From: Allomyces macrogynus ATCC 38327
Lineage: Eukaryota > Blastocladiomycota > Blastocladiomycetes > Blastocladiales > Blastocladiaceae
DNA: 64,000 nt
NCBI GenBank assembly: GCA_000151295.1
Contig: GG745330.1
Coordinates: 270,094 to 334,093 of the forward strand
Reading direction: 5' to 3'
Each line of letters starts with the position of its first letter. Positions within the stretch are counted from its first letter, which is position 1. The translations under genes were made by a program, and so were the position numbers. The notes under the pieces are model-generated. The model was not told the DNA's origin. It saw only the letters and a list, made by a program, of their open reading frames with translations, and made no database searches. Positions 31,229-42,899 of this stretch are shown here, one piece after another.

Positions 31229-34200
31229 TCATCCTGCCACGACCGTGTCGCTGCCGCCACCGTCGCCGTCGTGCGCGGTGATGACGATTTGTGGCCGGTC
31301 ATCGTCGCCCTCGGCTGCGGCCCCAACATCTGCCGCACCGTTCGCCCTCGCGTCCTGCTCGGCATTCATCGATGCCATGATCGTTTCCTCAACGGCCTTC
31401 TGTTCATCGAGCCATGCGCGAATCTCCGGATCGGCCTCGGCGCGCATACGCAGGATCGCGAGCACGGCAAACAGCGGGTAGTGCACCGGGTCAGACGGCG
31501 CAATCGACCCGGCGCCCGAAATCAGCGACACTCGGCTCGAAATAGCGGCCACAGGCGCCAGCGCACTCGCTGGCAACCGCGTCGCCGTAGAGAGCATCGA
31601 GATCGGCCGGTTGTCGAAGACCGTCGACACGGCCAAGTGCCGGCGCACGGGCCGGTGTTCCGGGTCGTTGTTCACGTGCTTTTTCAACGGCGACGGACGC
31701 ACCGGCCGGTGCTGCAGCGTCTTTTGCCGCATAAGCGTCATGGGCCCCGGCGCGGCCGCGTCGCTGCCGCCTTCCTTGAACAGGAACAAGTTCGAGTCAA
31801 AGAACATGGACTGCCGGTTCGACGTGATGCGCGCGAGCAGCGCGTCTTTCCCATTGTCGCCCTTGTTCCCACCGACCGTCGGCCGCCGCGTGAGCGTGAA
31901 GTTGGCGCTCGGTGCAGGCTCGCGCGGCGACGAAGGGGGCACGTGACCGCCCATTATGAGGTCCTCGCTGCACTCGTCGTTCAGGTGCGCCGACAAGTCC
32001 ATGCGCGAGAGTGCCCTCGACTTGCGGTCGACGAGCGACATGGCAGCTGCTGCTTCGGCGGCCTCGGCGGCCTCGCGCTGACGGTGCGCGAGCAGCTGCG
32101 ACTTGAAGTCGAGGTAACTCATGATATTCGCCAGGTACTCTTGTTGCAGCGCGTCCGTGTCCATCGAGTACCGCGACAAGAGCACGAGCAAATACGACTG
32201 CGGCGGGGCCACGCGCGGCGCGCGAGTAAACGTCTCGCCAAACTCGTCGTCGCCGAGGGGTGATGCACCGTCCTCGTCGACGGGGAAGAGCGTGTCGCGC
32301 ACGCGCACGACCACTTGGTGCAGCCACTCAACGTACGGCTGCGGCCGCTCCTTCATCTTGGTCCCGGCCTTGTTGCGGAGCAGGTGTTGCGCGAGCCGTG
32401 CCGAGAGTGTTTGCCAGACCCCCTCGCACAATTGCGCGGCCAGGGCACCGCCTTCGCCGCGGCCTTCGAGGTCGGCAATCACCTTGGCGAGCACGCGCAG
32501 GTACGCGGCGAGCTCCTCGCCCTGCGCTAGCCGGAACTTGGCGGCGGCAGGGTCCTCGTCAGGCAGGCTCTTGCGGTGCAGCGGGTTCCGCGCGGGCGCA
32601 GAGGGTGCAGCAGCGGGTGCTGGCGGTGGGGTCGCTGCGTTCATTTGCCGCTTGAGCGCGACCTTGTTGGTGAACGAGCTCAACGACCCGAAGAGGGATG
32701 ACAGCTGGCCCTCAAAGCCCGACGAAGCTTGCACAGCTTGTACTGCTTGCACAACGGGCGCACTCTTTTGCAGCTGCTGCAGGAACCCGGTCGCAGCCGT
32801 CGGCGCCGGTTGGCGCTTGAGGAATTTCTTGTACTCTTTGGCAATGACCAGAATCTGTTGCGCGACCTGGGAGAGAGAAACGAAGCAAAGCAAGCCTTGT
32901 GTCAGGCACCTGACCAAGCACATAGATAAATCAGCAACAAACGTAAACGGTACCTTGTCCGACACGACAGCAACGAGCGAGTCGAGCGTGTTTGTGATCG
33001 AGTCCCAGCAATTCTGGAAGTAGACCTGTGCGTAACAGTCCTCGGCGCGGTGCACCGTGAACAGCACCTCGTCGGGCGTATCCGGGAACAGCACGATAAG
33101 CTCGCGCTGGTCGGCCTGCATGAGCGAAACGGCCTGCTTGGTTTCGAGAATCACAATCTCGTCGTTCCCGTCGGCATCAGGCCCGCGCAGCATCACATCC
33201 ACGGTGCGCTCGCCAATGGCCGGCAAAAAGAACGTGTCCGAGACGAGCATCGGGTCGGTCGTCGCGTGAAACTCGCCGTTGATGCGCACGTCGAGCAACT
33301 TGCCTGCAGGCTTTTCGACATCGACGCGCAGCATCACTTCGTCGCGCGGGTAGGGCGACACATAGTTCGACAGGTCAAAGCTGCGCACCATGTGTTGCAC
33401 CGCGCGCTGCACGGCGCCGAGCTCGTCGCGCGCATGCTGCAATTGCCGCAGCCGTGCCGTCAACGTACCACGCTGCAGCGACGCGCGGTCGTAGGACGCG
33501 TCAAGAATGTGTCGGTACATGAGGTGCGCCGACCGCGAAATGGCGCGCGTGAAAATGCGCGTCAGAGCCTTGACCATGCGAATGAAGTGGTGCGACGACG
33601 GGAACGGGAACGACTCGATGTAGGTCAAGTACTTGGAGAGCAGGTCCATGAGCTTGACGAGCGGCGAGTCGCTCGGCTCGAGCCCGATATTGTCCATGTC
33701 GCCCCCAGCCGCAGCCGCCAGTTCCTGCTGCTCGTCAATTTGGTGCTCCACCTCCTCGCACAAGTCGTCCTCGAGCTGCAGCAACCACTCGTCCCAGACA
33801 AACTCTATGCGCGGCTTGTCGCGCAGCATGGTCAGCAGCATGTCGCGGTGGTGCTCGAGCTGCGACCGGCGCTCAACCGGCAACGACGCGTCATCGAGCG
33901 CGGCCGTCGCCTCATGCACGAGATCGTCGGCGGCTTTGTGCATCAACTCCTCGACGTCGCGCATGCGGCGGTACTGGTGGCAGACGAGCGTGAGTTCCTC
34001 GCGCACTTCCTTGTCGGGCAGGGCCACGGGGCACATTTCCGACGCAGACATGAGAAACGAGTGCGCGAGCAAGTAAGCGACATGTAGGCGCTGGATCGGC
34101 GGCAGCGGCAGGGTCTCGCTCATATGCATGAGTTCGTCGGCGCCCTGGTTGATCGACGCCATGATTTCCGCGCCCGATGCGGCACCGTGCGCGCCCTCGG

Positions 34201-35858
34201 CCACGGGTGCGCCGAGCCGCAGCTGCAGCATGCGCCGCGTGTACCCGTGCGCAAACGCCTCGGCGACCTGGCCGGTCGCGTGGTACTCAAGCAGTTCGCA
34301 GACGGCGTCGACGTGCTTGAACATGGCAAACACTTGGCCGAGATCGGAAATGGCGTCGTCTGAGGCGCCCGACACATACCACTTGGCGTGCCGGATCAGC
34401 GCCGAAATGAGCGACCGTGTCAACGACTGCTCCACTTTCGACATGGTCTCGCGCTCGCGGCGCACCGTCAGCTCGAGCTTGTCGATGCGCACGGTCAAGC
34501 AGCCCCAGAGCGTGGCCACGTCCTGCTGCTGCAGTGCGTCGAGCACCCACCGCGCAAGCAAGACTTCTTTGGTCACCGGCCCAACGCGCCAAAACTGGCA
34601 CACGCGGTCGAGCAAGGCCTTGGACTTGCGGTCCATGGGCAAGTGGTCGTCAGCCATGAGCTGCATTGAGAACATGCCGAGCAGGTCCTTCAAGTAGAGG
34701 TGCGGGTCGTCGGGCACGAGAATCCGAATCCAGTCGTAATTCGATGTGACCGATCCGTCCGAGTCGGACGCCGATTCGCCGCCGCCCCGCATGCCGTGCA
34801 AAGAATGGCTGTCGGGGGCAAGCGCGTCATTCGGCATTTCGGGCGAGAAGGGCATCGACGCGGAGGATAATGGCGGCGCAGGTGGTAACCGCACGTTGCT
34901 GGATACGAACCCGAGCGACGTTTGCATCAGCGCGGGGTAATCGTCGGCGAGCAACGCGATTTCGGCACGCATCGCCTTTTGAATGTGCGAGTTGCGCAAC
35001 CGGAAGTGCTCCTCGCTCGGGAACTCACTTCGCAGCAGGAACCGCGGCGGGTGCGTCGAGGCCAGGTGCGCGCCCCTGGCCGAGGTCAGCGACGAGGCCG
35101 AGTCGACAAAGGCCTTGAGGTGCAAGAAGAGCATCTACGCGAGGTCATACCAGCATCAGCGCAACCAATTCGATGCATCGGAGACACAAACGGGGCAAAG
35201 GGGCGCGGGAGGCGTATTTTCGGACCTGCACGTCAATGTACTGGTAGCCTTCTGGCGGCTCCCATTGGAAGAGCTCCATGACGTAGAGTGCGAGCGGGCC
35301 GAGCTTGACTGGTGCGCCCGGGACGTATCCCTCCGTGGGCGATGCGGTGCCGTGCGACTCGGCGTCCGAGGAGCGCGGCGACGATGACGACGAATGGTGC
35401 GCGAATTTGAACAGGCCCTTCTTCTTCTTCTTTTTCTTTTTATCGGCGGGCGTGCCGCCGTCGTCGCCGATGGGCGGCAGGGACGAGATGGGCGGCGGGA
35501 TGTCGCCATTCATCCAGTCGGAGATGTAGGCGATGTTGAAGCAGTACTCGGCGAGCAGCGGGTGGCGTGCCGCGCGCGCGGCGTCCTCGTCCATGCCGAG
35601 GCACGCCCAGTCCGGGTCCGCGTCGCCCGGGCGGCCGAGCGTGCCGACGACGGGCGGGAGTAGTTGCGGCGGGAGATCGTAGTGCGTGCCGACATCGGAG
35701 AGGCTCCGCGCGAGGGTTGTCGAGGATGAGAGCGGCGACGGCGTGTGCGTGGCGCCGCCGAGCAGGGTGCCAGCGCGGTCGGCCGACGAGTCGCGGCCGA
35801 GGGACCGGCGCGTCGCGCGGCGCACCTGGCTCGAGAGCCGCTTGAACGCCTTGGACAT
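31229..35858 (-). CDS. Large helical protein, possible UNC13/MUN-type fungal protein
   Basis: Three exons on the minus strand: 35226-35858, 32954-35134, 31229-32866; 1483 residues. The start MSKAFKRLSSQVRRATRRSL is the first ATG of the frame. The N-terminal region has LAEYCFNIAYISDWMNGDIP, a poly-Lys tract, then ALYVMELFQWEPPEGYQYID. The centre is helical (LLDRVCQFWRVGPVTKEVLL, FPFPSSHHFIRMVKALTRIF). A beta-rich segment follows (VMLRVDVEKPAGKLLDVRIN, VDVMLRGPDADGNDEIVILE), possibly C2-like. Then come NCWDSITNTLDSLVAVVSDK and YAQVYFQNCWDS. The C-terminus is Ser/Arg/Pro-rich. The size and layout recall fungal UNC13/MHD-domain proteins that help tether secretory vesicles, but no single motif proves it. 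Both introns are in frame; the 87-nt one can be read through. Confidence 0.7.
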
Positions 35859-36487
35859 GGCGGGGCGGCGCACGAGCGTGACGGTGCGGGTGGGCGGCGG
35901 CGACGGCGGCTCCGAGCCAAAGGGGGACGGCCCGGGCCCTAGGTCGAATGCGTTCGGAATTGCGTCGCGCGGGGGTAGGTGGGGCGGGAGAGCGTCGGCG
36001 TCGGGTGCTGAGAGCGCGGCGACACCTGCTAGGGAGGGACTCTGCCGCTGGGCAACGACGTGGTGCGCGAGTGCCAGGATGGCGGCCTGAACTCAGTCAC
36101 TGAGCCTTTCAGGGACGGTGGCCGCCTCTCGGTTCGGCAACGTCGATTTGTGCCGCGGGAGCCAAATCGAATGCGGCGAGTCGCGCGCAGGCAGGCGCGC
36201 GGGTGGCGGGTCGAGATGGGCGGGCGGGTTGGTCGCGGCGATGGTGTTGTGGCGGACTTGGGCGCGAAAATGAATGAAGACGGCGGCAGCGCAGACTCGG
36301 CGCAGGCTTCCCGAAAAGCATCTGCTGCTTCGCTCTCCGCGGCACGTGCTGCTCCAGATGAAGTCCACCGCGCTCACCGCAGTCCCTGCCGGCCGGGTAC
36401 CAACACCTGGCCACCAACACCGCGACCACCTTCACAACATCGCTCACGGCATCAAACGACCCGCGACGCCATCTTGCACCTTCCACT
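35859..36487. other. Divergent promoter region, large protein gene and TIM14
   Basis: About 630 bp between opposite starts. The minus-strand frame stays open above 35858 for a short way but has no ATG, so a further 5' exon of the large gene is possible. No other signal. Confidence 0.45.
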
Positions 36488-36932
36488 ATGGTGCGTGCCG
36501 CCTGCAAATCGCTGCACTGCACCCAAAGATGCGCCAACTGACCACGGACCGCTGCTCCCGCTCCAGGCGACTGCCTTTGTTGCCTCGCTCGGCCTCGCGA
36601 CCTCGGCCATTGTCGCGCGCGGCGCCTACCGCGCCTACCAGCACCATGGTCCCGATTTCCTCAAGCACATGAAGCAGTACATGGGCCCGCCCAAGACGGG
36701 TGTCGCCGGCACGCAGGGCGCCTTCCCCAAGGGCGGGTTCGAGCCCAAAATGTCGCGCCGTGAAGCTGCCATGATCCTCGGCCTGCGCGAACACAACATT
36801 CAGCTATCGAAGCTCAAGGAACACCATCGCCGCATCATGCTGCTCAACCACCCCGATCGCGGCGGGTCGCCCTACGTCGCGTCCAAGGTGAATGAGGCCA
36901 AGGATGTGCTCGAAAAGTTTGCGCAGCAGTAA
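36488..36932 (+). CDS. TIM14: Mitochondrial import motor J-protein TIM14/PAM18
   Basis: Two exons: 36488-36490 (the ATG alone) and 36567-36932; 122 residues. The intron starts gtgcgt directly after the ATG and ends ctccag. The protein begins MATAFVASLGLATSAIVARG, one membrane span, then AYRAYQHHGPDFLKHMKQYM. The J domain is MSRREAAMILGLREHN, KLKEHHRRIMLLNHPDRGGS and PYVASKVNEAKDVLEKF. The HPD tripeptide needed to stimulate Hsp70 ATPase is present. TIM14 sits in the inner membrane and activates mtHsp70 at the TIM23 channel with TIM16. Length and the FEPKMSRREA lead-in are typical. Without the first-exon splice the ATG opens only a 17-codon frame, which supports the intron. Confidence 0.93.
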
Positions 36933-37294
36933 TGGTGCCACTGACCGTGTTGCTCGTCGCTCGGGTCGCACTGTTACCGTCGTTCCATCGCCGTCGTACC
37001 GTCGTGTTGCCGTGTCGTCGCGCCAACGTGCAGGATCGAGGTTGTTTCAACCGTTCTTTTGTTTTCTTGCTCTTCCTGCTCTTTTTTCACCCTGTTCTTG
37101 TTTGGTTGTTGCCGTTTCGTTTCGGAAGTGTGTGCACCTCTGCCGTTCTCGAATCGACCTGTTGCCGTTAAGCCGGTCGAGCCCAAAAACGTGCAGATAT
37201 GTTCAAAGATGATTTGGTCATTGCGCCCGTCTGCTATCGGTACCCTTCTTCGCGCCCTGCGCGCATCTTCCCATCCCAATCTCAATCTCCAAAA
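36933..37294. other. Intergenic between convergent genes
   Basis: 362 bp after the TIM14 stop, T-rich on the plus strand (37050-37110), likely TIM14 3' UTR. Nothing else seen. Confidence 0.5.
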
Positions 37295-39188
37295 CTACAA
37301 GACCAGCAGCTGCCCATCGAGCAAATGCCGCGGCAAATCCACCGCTTTCGGCAAAACAATTGCCTCGCACACGGGCACCGTCCTCGGCAACGCCAGCACG
37401 CCATACGCGGTATACGACCCATGTATCCACAGGTACCACCGCGTTCCATGGTGCGACTGGTTCACGTACGCCGCCCATAACGGCGCCGCAGATGTTGCCT
37501 CGGGCCGTGTCCGGCCACGCACGTGCACGGCCACATTCCCGCCCGACGGGACGTGCAGGATCTGCGACGCGTCCGTGGCATGGTACAAATGCAAAGCGCC
37601 CAAATCGCCGAGATTCGACGGGCTCACGTACGGCGCGTGGTGGCACGGCGTGTTGCGCAGATGCGGACGGCGGACATGGCTCGACGGTGGTGGTGGAGGG
37701 GCCATGTCCGGGAACACCGGGTCGAGAATCGCGACGACTTTGGTCTCGCGCACGAGCGCGACCGACAATGGCGCGCTTGGGGTCAAATCAATGGGACCGA
37801 GCCGGTTCGGGTTCTGCGCAGTCAATTGCAGGACCAATTCCATGCCCATCGTTGAATTATCGGACGCGCGCTCGAGCAGTGAGACGCCGCGCACGTGCGC
37901 GCGCAGATCCGAGACGGTGTGCGTCGACGAGTACACGACGAGGACGACGAGAATGATGGCCGACGCGAGCGCTGCGAGAAGCAGTGCCAGCGCGAGAAGA
38001 CGGCCGGTCGTGAGCGGGACGGGGCGGCCGTTGGGCCAGGGTCGCATCGGGTCCATCGGCGAGGAGGACGACGACGAGGACGATGTGAACGCGCTGAACC
38101 GGTCGCCCACGTACGGGTCGAGCGATCCGTACGACCGCGGCGAAGCGGCCGACTTGACGACGTACGGGCGCGTTTCCTTTCCGCGCTTGCGTGAGGGAAG
38201 CAGCTGGTCGGTCTCGCGGTTTCGCGAGGTCGCGCCGTCGTAAGGACTCGATTCCACCAGCGTGGTTCCTTCGGGGGGACTCGACGCGTCAAGGGATGGA
38301 GAAGACGGCCAGACCATCGATTCAGCGTCTTGCCGCGACCGGTCAAACATGCGCGTAAGAAACGACGAGCGCTCGCCCGCGCCTTCGGGTGCAGAACCAC
38401 GAGCTGGTGTTGTTCGTCCCTGATCATGCTGACGCTCACGGTCCTGCACATGGCGTGCCGACGACGCCGACGCCGACGCCGACGATGCCGAAGACGGCAA
38501 GACGGGTGGGACCGCCGTCCAAAACACTTGTTGTGGGAGCGCAGATGACGAATGTGACCGGTGCAGCCCGGAGGCGGGCGCGCGTGCAGTCTGGCGCTGT
38601 CCAGCGCGCGATGGAGCTCGCGGTAACGGCAGCGTCGGCTCGGTCAATTGGGTGGAGAGCGGCGCGCCAGTGCGCGGGAAGTCTTCGAGCCACGGTGCGC
38701 TCACCCAGCTCGATAACCGGCTCGACGAGGCCTTGTAGCTCGAGCTTGCGGTACCGCCGCGGTAGTGGCCTATGATTGAGCGCGATGGTCAGCTTCATGA
38801 CAAGCGTCAAGGACCAGCGCAGGGACGAGAATCGTACCGTCATAGAATGAGCCCTGGCGCGAGCTTGACGCGGAGGCACGGCTCGTAGTGGGTTGACCGA
38901 GCGGAGCGGATGACGCGAACAACGCGCTTGGCGTCAATGGAAGCTGCAAACCAGGCCGCGCAGATGAAGTCAGCATGACAAAAGCAAAATCAAGCACGCT
39001 CTGCCTTTGCTGTTGAAAAACCGTACAATCGGTTGGCCGCCCGCGGCAGCAGGAATGGGCGTCGATGGCCGCGATGGCCGACCAGACGGTGCTGTCATGG
39101 TCGAAGATGAAGCATAGCCGCCGACCTGCGCGGTAGAGGACGTGGGCAGAGCCGGCGCTGGCGTGGATATTCGGTGGCTGGGGTCCAT
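37295..39188 (-). CDS. Type II single-span membrane protein, LEA2-like ectodomain (family uncertain)
   Basis: Three exons on the minus strand: 39027-39188, 38838-38943, 37295-38769; 580 residues. ATG 39188 reads MDPSHRISTPAPALPTSS. The first ~310 residues are Ser/Thr/Pro-rich and look cytosolic (GSFYDGHYRGGTASSSYKAS, then LSSWVSAPWLEDFPRT). One membrane span follows, GRLLALALLLAALASAIILV plus VLVVYSS. The outer part has GVSLLERASDNSTMGMELVL and QLTAQNPNRLGPIDLTPS, a pattern like the LEA2/NDR1-type beta sandwich in which a basal NPN motif follows the first strands. It also holds NST and NQS glycosylation sequons. No enzyme motif is seen. The function is unknown; a membrane-anchored lipid- or wall-contacting role is only a guess. 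Confidence 0.7.
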
Positions 39189-39731
39189 TTGCGTTGGAAG
39201 AAGACGGATCAAGTACTTGGATGGTATACGAGGGTCGGCTCAGTGTGCAGACGAGCAGTGCTGCAATTCTTTTCAGCTGTTGGTCACGGCGCCAGCAAGT
39301 CGGGTGCGTGCAGTCGGGCCCAGCACTGCCCAGTGTCGGGAGCTGCGGCGTCGGCGTCGTGGATGGAGAAGGAGCAGGGACATTTCGATCGAAGCGAGGA
39401 CGGATAGAGCGGTCGACACGCGACCACGCCAAAACGACAAAATGCAAAACGGGAGAAGGTGCGGTGCGCTAATGGTCCACGTGTCCGCGAAGGACTGAAG
39501 CGTCTCATGTCTATGACAACACCGCGGATCACAAGAGAAACTGCGTGTGCACGGGCAACAACAACATGGTTGTTGCTGACCCTCTCGCAGCTGACTCTCC
39601 CGATTCTCCAGCTCTTCATCATCCACGCAGTCTGTCAGGCCGTCCTCTGGCCGATTCGACCTGCAACCAGGGCTGCATTCGGCCGCGCGTCTCTTCTTCA
39701 CCTCGCGCGACAGCATCAGCGCCCTGCCGTC
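39189..39731. other. Divergent promoter region
   Basis: About 540 bp between opposite starts of the LEA2-like gene and the Nudix gene. Open frames on both strands overlap and lack family features. Confidence 0.45.
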
Positions 39732-41001
39732 ATGCCCCAAGGCCGACCTGAACCCAGCAACGGCACCGCCGCCGTCACGAGCGCGTCGACCGACGCGACC
39801 GGCTTCAAGTACCGTCTCGTCGACCTAATCCGGCAATGTAACAACGTGCCCGCGTCGATCTCGTCGTGGATTGCCGACAAGAATGCGGCGATTCTGGCCG
39901 CGGCTGCGCCCGGCACCAACCCGCCACTCTTTGCATTCTGGCAAATTGATGGTGTGCGCGTCGGTTTGCTGACGCCCAATGTTGCCGCTCTCGTCGCCGA
40001 AGAGCGCAAGTACTTTGACCACCCGAAGCCCGATGTGTTTGAGCTGCGCGTTCCAGAAGGCGCTGCGGACGTGGTCGCGGCACGGACGGCGTGGATTGCC
40101 GAAATGGTCGCGCGATGGCGCGCCGAGGACCGGTTCCCGGCACTCCGTGGGTGGCGGAATGAGCTCTATTCGGTCTACGGCAAGGGCGGGGCCGTGGCGC
40201 TGGCGGTCGAGCGCGCCGCGTCCGGGTTGCTCGGCCTCCGGACGTGCGTGCAATTGTTTTGGACACGATCGTGTTTGTTCCCTGGTCACTGACACCGGGT
40301 CCGAAACACAACAGATACGGCTGCCACTTGACGGGCTACACGCTGCCCAAGGGCGCGTCGCACCCGCACAAGGACCTCAAGGTGTGGATCGCGCGGCGGT
40401 CGCTGACCAAGCCCACGTTCCCGGGTCTGCTCGACAACATGGCTGCCGGTGGGCTGACGCACGGCCAGAACCCGATCGAGTGCATCGTGCGCGAATGCGA
40501 GGAAGAGGCTTCTATCCCGATTGAGGTCGCGCAGGCGCGTGTGGTCCCCGCGGGTCTCGTCTCGTACTGCATGCGGCAAGATCATTTGCCGTCGCTTGGC
40601 GGGTGCATTGGTGCCGAGACCCAGTTTGTCTTTGATTTGCGGCTCGACGAGGACTTTGCGCCGGCCATCAATGACGGTGAAGTCCACGGATTCACACTCA
40701 TGCGCGTCGATGAGGTGGTGGTCGCGATGCGCCGCGGCGAGTTCAAGCCGAATTGCGCTGTTGGTGCGTTTCCGACACGTTATTGCTCGAAATTGGAGTC
40801 GGCCGAATCTGGCACTCACGACGCTCTGTGCGCGTTCTCTCTGCAGTCATGATCGACTTCCTCCTGCGCCACGGGTACATCACGCCCGACACGGAGCCCG
40901 ACTACGTCGAGATCCTGCACGGCTCGCACCGGCCGCTCGAGTGGGAGTTTCCGGGACCCAGCTCATTTGCACACACGCTGCAGACCAAGGGATCGCAGTG
41001 A
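39732..41001 (+). CDS. Nudix hydrolase with DUF4743 N-terminus (TNR3/NUDT20-like)
   Basis: Three exons: 39732-40243, 40315-40763, 40847-41001; 371 residues. The N-terminal domain reads FKYRLVDLIRQCNNVPASIS, LFAFWQIDGVRVGLLTPNVA and ALVAEERKYFD. The Nudix domain has TYGCHLTGYTLPKGASHPHK, DLKVWIARRSLTKPTFPGLL and DNMAAGGLTHGQNPIECIVR, followed by ECEEEASI; this gives the Nudix box G-x5-E-x7-REC-x-EE. The Glu residues that bind magnesium are present. The C-terminus DFLLRHGYITPDTEPDYVEI is typical of this subfamily. Relatives hydrolyse thiamine diphosphate derivatives; in yeasts this module is fused to thiamine pyrophosphokinase (TNR3), but no kinase part is present here. It converges with MAT2B, only 87 bp apart. 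Confidence 0.9.
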
Positions 41002-41088
41002 TCGATCATGATGATACCAAGCTCCTCTGCAATACATTCCAGATTGACTTTTAACCTACTACTGCGGCCCTCACGGTCCGAAATGCTT

Positions 41089-42413
41089 TTACAGGTTGGC
41101 TGTCCACCAGCCGCGGAAAGACCGCGCCGTCACGTCGACGCCCATGTCGCGCAACCGCTTAGTCGAGAGCTTGACGTGCTTGGGCCGCGTCACGTCGGTC
41201 GACGGCGTCGTGACGCGCTCAATGTGGTCGAGCGTGGTCCCGAGCAGCTCAACAAACAGGGCTATGCAACCAGGAATTGTCAGAAACTCGCGTCCACCCT
41301 TGCTCGGCTTGCCCAATCGAGCGTGCTCACGTACCAGTCATGTCAAACTTGGTCCACTGCTCCTCGGCCGAGTAATGGAAAATGCCGTGCACCAACTCGC
41401 CCTTGACCGCAGCGCGCAGCGTCAAGTCGGCTAAGACGCGTGCCACGTCGCCCACATGCGTCGGGTACCGCGGCATCACATCGTCGACAGCCTGCGGGCG
41501 GTCGGCCGAGGCGTTGCGCGCCACGTCCACCAGAATGTTGACGGCCGACTCCTTGTTCCCGACCGTGGGAGAAACTTCGCCGTAGAGCACGGGCACGCGC
41601 ATGATCGCGTACTTGGCGTTCGGGCCCGCTGCGGTCATGACTTCGGTGACCGCGATCTCGCCTGGTGTTTGATCGATGAATGTCAGGGTATGCGAGCCGG
41701 GTGAGGACCCAACAGGTGGGTGGACACGAACCGGCACGCTTCGACTGGCCGTATCCGTTGAGCGGGTTCGGCACGTCGTCAACGTCGTAGGCGCTCGGCT
41801 TCAAGCCGTCGAACACGTAGTCGGTGGAGATGTAGACGAGGAAGATGCCACGCGCGGCACAGAGCTCGGCCAAGAGTCGCGTGGAGTCGACATTGAGCTT
41901 AGTCGTGGCATCTTTGTCTTTTTCGGCCACCTCGGGGCGCCGCTCGGCCGCGCAGTGAATGACGGCTATTGATTGACGACGTAACGGTGATGGTGAGGTA
42001 CGAGAACACCTCATGGACAATGTCCAGCGTACGTTCAGTACCTTGAGGGGCGAGATGGTCAAACGCGGCCACGACGCTCTCCTTGCTCGTCAGGTCCACC
42101 TACGATCGACGCGGAGCTTTCATGAGATGCCAGCTCGTGGTGAACGCGAATCAGGCGTCTTTCTCGTCAGCTCGCCGCACCTTGACGAGCGGCGGTTCAG
42201 CACGCGAAAACGCCGCGCCCACAGCTACGAAGATCGTGGCAAGTCAGCCCAACTGGTCCATTTGATCGGCATCTGCGCCCCTGCGGCATGATCCGTGCCA
42301 TGAAAGGTGCCGCTGCGCTCAGGGTCCTGGAACTCGAGCATCACGGCACGACCGAGGAGGCCGCTGGCGCCCGTGACCAGGACCTTAACGCGGGTGTCAA
42401 TGGCGAGCGACAT
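41089..42413 (-). CDS. MAT2B: Methionine adenosyltransferase regulatory beta subunit (MAT2B-like SDR)
   Basis: Six exons on the minus strand: 42299-42413, 42181-42224, 42042-42099, 41738-41965, 41335-41661, 41089-41261; 314 residues. Motifs: VKVLVTGASGLLGRAVM (NAD(P)-binding Rossmann), GTFHAVGAAFSRAEPPLVK, VDLTSKESVVAAFDHLAPQ, VIHCAAERRPEVAEKDKDAT, VYISTDYVFDG, NPLNGYGQSK with the YxxxK pair, RVPVLYGEVS, RYPTHVGDVARVL and GIFHYSAEEQWTKFDMT. HAVG, CAAERRP and STDYVFDG are specific to MAT2B within the RmlD-like extended SDRs. In animals it binds the MAT2A catalytic subunit and tunes S-adenosylmethionine synthesis. The first intron needs a GC donor (G|GCACGG) to give the conserved HAVG; the others use GT. 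Confidence 0.92.
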
Positions 42414-42899
42414 GGTGGTGACGGATCGGTGCGACTGCAGTTGGTGTTGGTTGTGGAGAAAACGAGATCGGGGGCGGGGCGGGCGCTTGATGGTGCTCTA
42501 GAACGATTTCGTTGTCGCGTCGCGATTCTGGTCACTGCAATCTTGCGATTGGCGTTTGAGCGGTGGGCTGGGAGACGGTGCTTCCCACATCCACCTGAAC
42601 GCACGTGTCACTCTTCACCGCAACGTCGTCGTCCCACCGCATGCCTGAGGCACAGTGCCCATGATCGAGGGGCAGTGCGCTCCTGACTCCGAGAAAAACG
42701 TCTCCAGCGTCAGGGAACGAGTCGAACTGCGCTAAACCGTGCTCGATTTCTTGCTGCACTCGTTTGTGCAAATTTACCCGCCACCGCCGCGGAATCGCTC
42801 CAAAATCGTACCAGTCCAGCAATTACCGGCGGACCCGCTCTCGACGTCGTTTACACCGAACTGCTCGCACCCGTCCAAATTTGCACCTGATTCGACACC
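42414..42899. other. Divergent promoter region between MAT2B and MCM7
   Basis: 486 bp between opposite start codons. No gene inside and no obvious TATA box. Confidence 0.5.
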
